From positions 2,418,001 through 2,482,000 of the forward strand of contig NZ_CP146373.1 of NCBI RefSeq assembly GCF_037055325.1: a stretch of 64,000 nt of DNA, in the 5' to 3' direction. The translations under genes and the position numbers were made by a program. This document shows, piece after piece, positions 58,305-64,000 of the stretch (the first letter of the stretch is position 1; the number at the start of each line of letters is the position of its first letter). The notes beneath the pieces are model-generated. The model saw nothing but the letters and a program-made list of their open reading frames with translations, ran no database searches and was not told where the DNA came from. The stretch is from Arachnia propionica (GTDB lineage: Bacteria; Actinomycetota; Actinomycetes; Propionibacteriales; Propionibacteriaceae).

Positions 58305-58630
58305 GCACCGAACATCCCCGCCACAACCTGGTCGACGAGTTCACCAACCCGGTTCGTTTCTCGCTGGTGGCAGGGCTGGCCGGGGTCGAGCAGATCGACT
58401 TCGCCACCCTGCGCAACCACCTCCAGGTCTCCGACTCTGTGCTCTCCCGCCAGGCCAGCCAGCTCGAAGGCCTCGGGATCGTCGCCGTCCGCAAGGGTTA
58501 CATCGGGAAACGCCCCCGCACCTGGTTCAGCCTCACCCCGAAGGGCCGCAAGCTGTGGAAGTCTCACCTGGCGGCGCTGCAGGCCATCGCCGAGGGCTCC
58601 GTCCCGACCACCTCGGGGGAAGGTTCCTGA
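58301..58630 (+). CDS. Winged-helix (HTH_27/MarR-like) regulator
   Basis: A 109-residue DNA-binding protein: LVDEFTNPVRFSLVAGLAGVEQIDFATLRNHLQVSDSVLSRQASQLEGLGIVAVRKGY then a wing (IGKRPRTWFSLTPKGRKLW). This matches the winged-helix DNA-binding family PF13601, in which LSRQ is the recognition helix. It overlaps the membrane-protein gene by 4 bases and probably represses the shared promoter via the dyads at 57825-57869. Confidence 0.88.
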   Translation: MSTEHPRHNLVDEFTNPVRFSLVAGLAGVEQIDFATLRNHLQVSDSVLSRQASQLEGLGIVAVRKGYIGKRPRTWFSLTPKGRKLWKSHLAALQAIAEGSVPTTSGEGS

Positions 58631-58684
58631 CAGGCCCGGCCCGATTTCCCGCGACGCTTCGGCCAAGCGGGCAGACTGGGTGGC

Positions 58685-59287
58685 ATGACCATCGAGAAAC
58701 TGATTACGGAGGCCCCCGGACAACCGGACTTCACCAACAACGCCTGGATCATCGGCGATGACCGGGACGTGATCGTCATCGATCCGGCCCACCAGCCCGA
58801 CCGCATCGCGCTTGCCGTCGGTGACCGGAAGGTGAGGGCGGTACTGCTGACCCACGGGCACTGGGACCACGTGACGGCGGCCCCGGCCTTCGCGGCCCTG
58901 ATGGGCGACCCGCCCGTCCACCTGAACCCCGCTGACGAGTTCCTGTGGCGGGAGACCCACCCGCACGAGGCGTTCCGGCCGATCACCGACAGCGACGAGT
59001 TCACGGTCGCCGGGATCACGCTACGGGCGGTCGCGACCCCGGGGCACACCCCGGGCGCGACGTGTTTCGTCACTGACGGGGTGGTTTTCACCGGTGACAC
59101 CCTCTTCGAGGGCGGCCCGGGGGCCACCCACTGGGATTACTCGGACTTCGACCGGATCATCGCCTCGATCCGAGAACGCCTGTTCACCCTGCCCGACGAC
59201 ACCGTCGTCAACACGGGCCACGGCCCCTCCACGACCATCGGGAAGGAACGCCCGCACCTGGACGAGTGGATCGCCCGGGGATGGTGA
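58685..59287 (+). CDS. Metallo-beta-lactamase-fold hydrolase (glyoxalase II-like)
   Basis: A 200-residue cytoplasmic hydrolase. The zinc motif is complete: LLTHGHWDHVTAA, then a His in TPGHTPGATCF, an Asp in FTGDTLFEGGPG, and a final His in NTGHGPSTTIG. The short length without a C-terminal helical domain fits the YcbL/glyoxalase II-like group rather than true GloB. The substrate is probably a thioester or lactone, unproved. The stop overlaps the next gene by 7 bases. Confidence 0.9.
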   Translation: MTIEKLITEAPGQPDFTNNAWIIGDDRDVIVIDPAHQPDRIALAVGDRKVRAVLLTHGHWDHVTAAPAFAALMGDPPVHLNPADEFLWRETHPHEAFRPITDSDEFTVAGITLRAVATPGHTPGATCFVTDGVVFTGDTLFEGGPGATHWDYSDFDRIIASIRERLFTLPDDTVVNTGHGPSTTIGKERPHLDEWIARGW

Positions 59288-59907
59288 GAGCTGCCACCTG
59301 GCCGCGTCCAATCCCGAAGGGGCACTCCTGGCGGACGCTGGTCGGGGAGGGCTGGCCCGCCCACGTGCGGGTGCTGCATCCCGCGTCGCGTTGGATCGAC
59401 GGCGTGGAACACCCGGTGCGATGGCGGGAGATCGCTCCGGAAGGAGTGTCCATCGCGACCGCTGGTTGGTTCGAGGTCTCCGGGATCAGGCTGCACGAGG
59501 GAACCGCTGGTCCGGGTTGGGACCACGAACCGGACATCGGCCCGAGTCCCCTGATCCTGCCGGTGTTGCTCCGGCAGATACTGACCGGCTGCTCGGAGGG
59601 CCGCCTCTGGATGGGCGAATGGGACGGGTGGGGCAGCCGGAGACGTCCCGCAGTTTCCCGGTCGCTGACGGTTCCGGGGCGGAGATACCACATGACCGCG
59701 ACGTCACCGCGGGAGCTGCTGACGAGCCTGGATCCCGACCGTCTCCCGGACGTCGTCTGGGATGAGGCCGGAACCTTCATCATTTTGGCGGACATCGACC
59801 TGCCCAGCACCATCGTCGGCTGCCGCGAGGGAATCGCCGAAGGCCTCCTCCGGAACCCCAACCTGGAGGCCGTGCGGGTTGACGGCGGGGCACCCATCGT
59901 CACCTGA
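59281..59907 (+). CDS. Uncharacterised protein
   Basis: A 208-residue soluble protein with many Trp and Gly residues (GEWDGWGSRRRP, PGWDHEPDIGPSPLILPVLLRQIL). The family is not recognised. It opens with the overlap ATGGTGA of the MBL gene's end, so it is likely co-translated; a GTG at 59284 could also be the start. The family-like regions HVRVLHPASRW, VRWREIAPE and YHMTATSPRELLTSLDP hint at an enzyme or ligand-binding fold conserved in actinobacteria, with no catalytic motif that I can name. Confidence 0.65.
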   Translation: MVRAATWPRPIPKGHSWRTLVGEGWPAHVRVLHPASRWIDGVEHPVRWREIAPEGVSIATAGWFEVSGIRLHEGTAGPGWDHEPDIGPSPLILPVLLRQILTGCSEGRLWMGEWDGWGSRRRPAVSRSLTVPGRRYHMTATSPRELLTSLDPDRLPDVVWDEAGTFIILADIDLPSTIVGCREGIAEGLLRNPNLEAVRVDGGAPIVT

Positions 59908-60001
59908 TCCCGTCCCTGCGGGCGGTCCGGGTTCTCAGATCGCACCAGAGCCCGTGATCCGTCCCGCTCCACACAGGGGCCGGTGAAATGAACCGAGCCG
60001 T

Positions 60002-60021
60002 AAACCCACCTGCGGGTTTTT
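60002..60021 (+). terminator. Rho-independent terminator
   Basis: AAACCC-N6-GGGTTT followed by TT gives five T in a row (60017-60021). It lies 95 bases after the stop of the preceding plus-strand gene and abuts the stop of the opposing minus-strand gene, so it may act in both directions. Confidence 0.6.
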
Positions 60022-61193
60022 CACAACTGGATGGCCGCCAGGCGGGCACGGTCCTCCGGGCCCGGGCGGTCGATGATGAACCGGGGCGGATAGGAGTGTG
60101 GGTGTGGCCGCACCAGGTGGGGCAGCTCAGCGACCAGATGTTCGAACCACACCCGGTGGGCGGTTTTCTCTCCGTCCAGGAAATCCACCAGATCTACCCG
60201 AGGAACGCTCGTGGTTCCGAGATCCAGGGGAACCTCCGAGAAGGTCACCACATCGTCGGCGACGAACCGTCCCAGGAAGTCGCTCATGAGGTCCACCTGG
60301 ATCTCGCCGTGACGTTGCAACACGTTCCGGCACGCGCGATAGACGACGTTCTCAGCGTTGAACTTGAGGGTGTGAAGACGACGCCGCACCTCAGGTTCCA
60401 ACGGCGGAACGTACTCCTGCCACTTGCCGTCGACGACAATGTGCGGAACCGGGTGGACAGCCTCCCGGGCGTCAATCTCGGGTTCCATCAGGTCCATGAG
60501 CTCTCCCCAATGCCGGGTCATGGAGTTGACCAGCCACAGGTCCTTGCGGAAGGCCGGAACCGCGACCCACGGAGTACCTGTTTTCCCGGAGTAGTACTCC
60601 AGGGCCTTGCCGACGTAGGCGGCCTGAGCGAACCACGACACCTCGTAGGCGGGAGGGTTCTTCACCGCAACGACATCGGAGTCGTATCCCGCGTCCTGGA
60701 GCAGCATGTCGTGGGCCAGGGCCCCGAAGTTCTCGAAGGCCCTGCTCAAGAACTGGAGGTCTTCGAGGTCCGTCCGGGGCTGGGGCAGTTCATCCTCGAC
60801 GATGACCCGCATGCTGGAGGGTTCGTCGATGACGAGTCCGATGCCGATGAAGTCGGTGAGTTTCCCCACCCGCGCCACCCGCGCCCCGCCCCGGTCCATG
60901 AAATAGGAGGCGTCGCGCACGATGGGCACCACGTTCGTCAGGTCGAGTGGGGGACGGTTGATGCTCTGCTGCCACATCTCCTCCAGATGTTGGTGCACCT
61001 GGGCGACAAGTTCCTGCTCCGGGATCCCGGTTCCGCTGGATTGAAAGAGGTCGGGGTTGATCCCCAGACCCGTGCCGTCAACCATCTGGAAGTGAACCAT
61101 TCCGAGTTCCACGAACCTCTCGGGCTGCGGCTGGGGAACCTCAGCCACGGAGGGATGAAGAGAGACGATCCTGATGAGTTCTTCCGGCGTCAT
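60021..61193 (-). CDS. Uncharacterised protein, paralogue 2 (distant DUF1444/YtpQ-like)
   Basis: A 390-residue soluble protein, paralogous to the product of 56585-57745 over its full length: MTPEELIRIVSLHPSVAEV aligns with its start, and NVVPIVRDASYFMDR, VGKLTDFIGIGLVIDEPSSMRVI, GTPWVAVPAFRKDLWLVNS, HPVPHIVVDGKWQ and HLVRPHPHSYPPRFIIDRP all have matches there. Identity is moderate, so the duplication is old. The two genes bracket a 2-kb block. As with its partner the only family echo is DUF1444 (PA-RKD-WLVN...HPVP). No catalytic residue can be named. Confidence 0.75.
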   Translation of the reverse strand: MTPEELIRIVSLHPSVAEVPQPQPERFVELGMVHFQMVDGTGLGINPDLFQSSGTGIPEQELVAQVHQHLEEMWQQSINRPPLDLTNVVPIVRDASYFMDRGGARVARVGKLTDFIGIGLVIDEPSSMRVIVEDELPQPRTDLEDLQFLSRAFENFGALAHDMLLQDAGYDSDVVAVKNPPAYEVSWFAQAAYVGKALEYYSGKTGTPWVAVPAFRKDLWLVNSMTRHWGELMDLMEPEIDAREAVHPVPHIVVDGKWQEYVPPLEPEVRRRLHTLKFNAENVVYRACRNVLQRHGEIQVDLMSDFLGRFVADDVVTFSEVPLDLGTTSVPRVDLVDFLDGEKTAHRVWFEHLVAELPHLVRPHPHSYPPRFIIDRPGPEDRARLAAIQL

Positions 61194-61308
61194 GTCCCGA
61201 GCTTAAAGGACCCCGACTCGCTCCGGTGGCGCAGCGCTTCTGCACGCCACACCGTCCTTTGGGGATCGACTCCCTAGACTGGCCTCAACCGAACCAGGAG
61301 ACTGCGAC

Positions 61309-62298
61309 ATGAAGGTACTCATCACCGGCGGGGCCGGATACATCGGCAGCACCGTCGCCTCGGCCTGCGAGGACGCGGGCCACGACGTCGTCATCCTCGA
61401 CGATTTCTCCACCGGGCGCCGCGAGTTCGTCGGCAAGCGCCCCCTCTATGAGGGCGACATTGCCGACGACTCCCTGCTCGACCGGCTCTTCGGGGAGCAG
61501 CAGATTGATGCCGTCGTGCACTGCGCCGCGAAGATCATCGTGCCGGAATCCGTTTCCGAACCACTGGCCTACTACGAGAATAACGTCGCCAAGACCGTCA
61601 CCCTGCTGGCCGCCCTGCAGCGCAACGGCGTCGAGCGGTTCCTGTTCAGCTCCTCCGCCTCCATCTACGCCCCCGACGAGAACTTCGTCGTCACCGAGGA
61701 CTCGCCGCTGCAGCCCGGCTCCCCTTATGCGCGCACCAAGTTCATGGTGGAACTGATCCTTGAGGACTTCACCCGGGCCAGTGACGTGCGAGTCGCGTCG
61801 CTTCGCTACTTCAACCCCATCGGCACCGACCCGAAGCTGCGCAGCGGCCAGCAGCTGGAGAAACCCTCCCACGTGTTGGCGAAACTCCTGGAAGCCTGGG
61901 TGAACAAGGAGACCTTCACCGTCACCGGTGTCGACTGGCCCACCTGCGACGGCTCCGGTATCCGTGACTTCATCCACATCTGGGACCTCGCCCGGGCGCA
62001 CGTCGCTGCCCTGGAACACTTCGACGAGGCCACCGCGACCGGCCCCTACCAGGTGTTCAACATCGGCACGGGCAACGGCGTCACCATCAAGGAGTTGGCG
62101 GCCTCCTTCGAGACGATCACCGGCGACCCGTTGAAGGTTCGTTTCGGCGATCCTCGCCCCGGCGACGTCGCGGGTGTCTACACCGTCTCCACCAAGGCGA
62201 AGGATGTACTCGGTTGGAAGGCGGAACTCACCGAGACCGACGCTGTGCGCGACGCCATCGCCTGGTTGCCCGTACGCAAGGAGAAGTTGGGCTATTGA
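61309..62298 (+). CDS. galE: UDP-glucose 4-epimerase
   Basis: Interconverts UDP-glucose and UDP-galactose with bound NAD. A 329-residue extended SDR: glycine motif GGAGYIGS at the N-terminus, HCAAKIIVPESVSEPLAYYENN, catalytic Ser in SSSASIYA, Tyr-x3-Lys in PYARTKFM, and RYFNPIG. The VDWPTCDGSGIRDFIHIWDLARAH stretch is the GalE hallmark (bacterial GalE: YPTxDGTxVRDYIHVxDLA). It serves envelope sugar supply and galactose use. No other sugar genes are adjacent. Confidence 0.93.
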   Translation: MKVLITGGAGYIGSTVASACEDAGHDVVILDDFSTGRREFVGKRPLYEGDIADDSLLDRLFGEQQIDAVVHCAAKIIVPESVSEPLAYYENNVAKTVTLLAALQRNGVERFLFSSSASIYAPDENFVVTEDSPLQPGSPYARTKFMVELILEDFTRASDVRVASLRYFNPIGTDPKLRSGQQLEKPSHVLAKLLEAWVNKETFTVTGVDWPTCDGSGIRDFIHIWDLARAHVAALEHFDEATATGPYQVFNIGTGNGVTIKELAASFETITGDPLKVRFGDPRPGDVAGVYTVSTKAKDVLGWKAELTETDAVRDAIAWLPVRKEKLGY

Positions 62299-62304
62299 GT
62301 GGTA

Positions 62305-62430
62305 TCAGGAGGGGTCGGTGGCCTCGGCCCAGAGTTGACGGCGTTGCTCGGCGCGGCGCCGGTCCAGCAGGCTCGTGGCCACGCAGACGCCCGCCAGCAG
62401 GAGAATGGTCCAGAAAAGTTTGCGGATCAT
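62305..62430 (-). CDS. DLW-39 family small protein
   Basis: A 41-residue protein: MIRKLFWTILLLAGVCVATS forms one membrane helix, followed by a charged tail RRRAEQRRQLWAEATDPS. The AEQ...(D/Q)LWAEATDP ending is the signature of the actinobacterial DLW-39 family, which is usually encoded near the replication start. Here the family Asp of DLW is Gln. It is convergent with galE, 6 bases from that stop. Confidence 0.75.
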   Translation of the reverse strand: MIRKLFWTILLLAGVCVATSLLDRRRAEQRRQLWAEATDPS

Positions 62431-62557
62431 GGCACCAAACCTACCTTCCCGAAATTAATTTCGGATGGCATTCAAGACCGGAGTGGGGGTGGTTCGGGGT
62501 GATCCGCGACCACGGTCCGACGTCGCTCCTGCGCGCCCCTGAATAGGCTTGCCGATC

Positions 62558-63748
62558 ATGATGACCGATCTCTCCGAGGCGCATCGCCGCTTGCTCGTGG
62601 ATGCAGCGACGGCGCTGGGGGCGTTCCTGTTCCTGGTGGTTCCCATGGTTGCGTTGGGTCTTCCGGACTGGGTCGCCATGTTCGGCTGGTCGACTCTCAT
62701 GGTCGTCTCATTGGCGTTTCGGCGTATCAATCCGCTGCTGGCCGTGGTCGTGTGCGCGGTGGCAGGAACCGGAATGGTGATCCAGGTCACCACCCCAGTA
62801 CCCGCAATGCTGACGGTACTGGTGGTCATCTTCTCTGCCGCCAGGCACCTGAGCCTCACCGCCGGTCTGGTGGTGATTCCCCTCGGAATCGCGGCCTCCA
62901 TCATCGGCCCCTTGTCATGGCTGGGCCGGATCCCAGAGGGACAACGGTTCCTCGCGGGCGGGTTGCTGAGCCTGCTGTGCCTGTCAGCGATGGTCAACGC
63001 CTACCTGCTCGGTAGGCGGATTACGGTCCAGGGCCACGTGGCCAAACTCGACGAGGCCCTCGCAGAGGAACGCTTCCTGGCCGGAGAACGCAGCACCCAG
63101 GATGCAACAGAACTGGCCGACGGCAGGGCCCGCGCCGAGGTGGCCCGGGAACTGCACGACGTGGTGGCGCACTCGTTGTCGGTGATCGTGGTGCAGGCCG
63201 AAGGGGCGAAGGCCTTGGCCACCAAGAAACCCGAGGCGGCCATCGAGGCGTTGGACGTGATCGCCCGCACGGGTCGCAGCTCGATCGAGGAAATGCGCCG
63301 GATCGTCTCTCTGCTCCGGGGCGAGTCCGATGCTGATTTCGGGCCATCACCGTCACTGCCGCAGATCCCGGAGATGGTGGCCAAGGCCGGCCCTCGGATC
63401 AGCCTCGAGATGCCGGAGGAGTTGCCGCCTGTCCCGGAGTCCTTGGGGTTGACCGTCTTCCGCGTGGTGCAGGAGTCGGTGACAAATTTCCTCAAACACG
63501 CCGGCCCGACCGCCCAGGCCAGCGCGACGATCACCTGCGAACCAGAAGCCATCGACATCCGCGTCACCGACGACGGGGTCGGGGTCCAGGCATCGACCGA
63601 GGGCCGGGGAGCCGGAGTGAGGGGGATGCGCGAACGTGTCGCGGCGATGGGCGGTACCTTCAAGGCAGGACCACGCACTGGTGGCGGCTACGAAGTCAAA
63701 GTGCGGCTGCCTCTGCCCTCCCAGCTGGGACGGGGCTGGCTGAAGTGA
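62558..63748 (+). CDS. NarL-type (HisKA_3) sensor histidine kinase
   Basis: Membrane sensor of a two-component system, 396 residues. Four to five hydrophobic helices fill residues about 15-155, then a short coil (LDEALAEERFLAGERSTQDATELADGR), then the HisKA_3 dimer domain with phospho-acceptor His200 (VARELHDVVAHSLSVIVVQA) and an HATPase_c domain (VTDDGVGVQASTEGRGAGVRGMRERVAAMGG). No extracellular ligand domain is seen. ATG 62558 was chosen over the next ATG (62561) and an in-frame TTG at 62549; the site before them is weak. It is followed by its response regulator 10 bases later. Confidence 0.92.
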   Translation: MMTDLSEAHRRLLVDAATALGAFLFLVVPMVALGLPDWVAMFGWSTLMVVSLAFRRINPLLAVVVCAVAGTGMVIQVTTPVPAMLTVLVVIFSAARHLSLTAGLVVIPLGIAASIIGPLSWLGRIPEGQRFLAGGLLSLLCLSAMVNAYLLGRRITVQGHVAKLDEALAEERFLAGERSTQDATELADGRARAEVARELHDVVAHSLSVIVVQAEGAKALATKKPEAAIEALDVIARTGRSSIEEMRRIVSLLRGESDADFGPSPSLPQIPEMVAKAGPRISLEMPEELPPVPESLGLTVFRVVQESVTNFLKHAGPTAQASATITCEPEAIDIRVTDDGVGVQASTEGRGAGVRGMRERVAAMGGTFKAGPRTGGGYEVKVRLPLPSQLGRGWLK

Positions 63749-63758
63749 GGAGGAATGG

Positions 63759-64000
63759 ATGATCAGGGTTCTGCTGGCCGATGACCAGTCGTTGGTGCGC
63801 AGCGGATTCCGCATGCTGATCGACTCCGCCGACGACATGGAAACCGTCGGCGAGGTCTCGAACGGGGCGGACGCGGTGATGGTGGTCAAGTCACAACCGG
63901 TCGACGTGGTGCTGATGGACATCCGCATGCCGATCATGGACGGCACCGAGGCCACCCGCCAGATCACGGAACTCGGCGGGGAGACGAAGGTGCTGGTGCT
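63759..64000 (+). CDS. NarL/FixJ-type response regulator, 3'-partial
   Basis: Receiver domain of the partner regulator, cut by the window edge. VLLADDQSLVRSGFRMLIDS holds the acidic pair at residues 8-9, and VVLMDIRMPIMDG holds the phosphorylation site Asp54. The ATG at 63759 has GGAGGA 4 bases before it; an ATG at 63755 is out of frame. A LuxR-type output domain should follow outside the window. Confidence 0.9.
   Translation, partial: MIRVLLADDQSLVRSGFRMLIDSADDMETVGEVSNGADAVMVVKSQPVDVVLMDIRMPIMDGTEATRQITELGGETKVLV

Overview
The window is high-GC DNA (roughly two thirds G+C by eye) with actinobacterial gene types: a coaBC with the PAMHTQMW-type flavoprotein motif, a DLW-39 family small protein, glycerol kinase beside a MIP channel, and an MbtH-dependent NRPS locus. 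The overall gene mix and repeat style fit a member of the Propionibacteriaceae (Arachnia/Pseudopropionibacterium-like). That placement is inference, because no rRNA or tRNA gene lies in the window.

Layout. 1-2936: the end of a peptide/nickel-type ABC importer operon (permease entering from the left with an apparent frameshift, second permease, one ATPase protein with two nucleotide-binding domains). 3431-9153: housekeeping and small regulatory genes (YdcF-like membrane protein, a decayed AlbA/RecG-like ATP-binding gene, an ArsR-SRPBCC operon with its own operator, coaBC, an MFS exporter). 9302-11760: glpF-glpK glycerol uptake. 12066-20660: an accessory stretch with broken genes: a toxin-antitoxin remnant collapsed by an internal deletion, an XRE/zinc-ribbon regulator, an aldo-keto reductase, two AAA/DUF4143 ATPases, a 23-bp tandem repeat, a dead IS1634-like element with 5-bp target duplication, fragments of carboxymuconolactone decarboxylase and LysR genes, and a Fic protein.

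20771-54546 (minus strand) is the main feature: one long operon, read mbtH, NRPS-A (A-T-C-A-T-C-A-T), NRPS-B (four C-A-T modules), NRPS-C (C-A-T-TE fused to a complete MFS exporter), type II thioesterase, CPBP membrane protease, an MMPL/RND transporter with an ABC-ATPase-like tail, and a YhgE/Pip protein. Junctions are overlapping or short. The line has eight adenylation domains, seven condensation domains, no epimerization or tailoring domains, and predicts an eight-residue peptide exported by dedicated machinery. None of the by-eye specificity codes equals a textbook code that I recall. A TetR regulator is divergent across a 1.3-kb AT-rich gap.

55864-64000: TetR gene, two paralogous genes with a distant DUF1444/YtpQ-like look that bracket a small membrane protein/winged-helix operon and a metallo-beta-lactamase-fold gene, galE, a DLW-39 small protein, and a NarL-type two-component system whose response regulator runs off the right edge.
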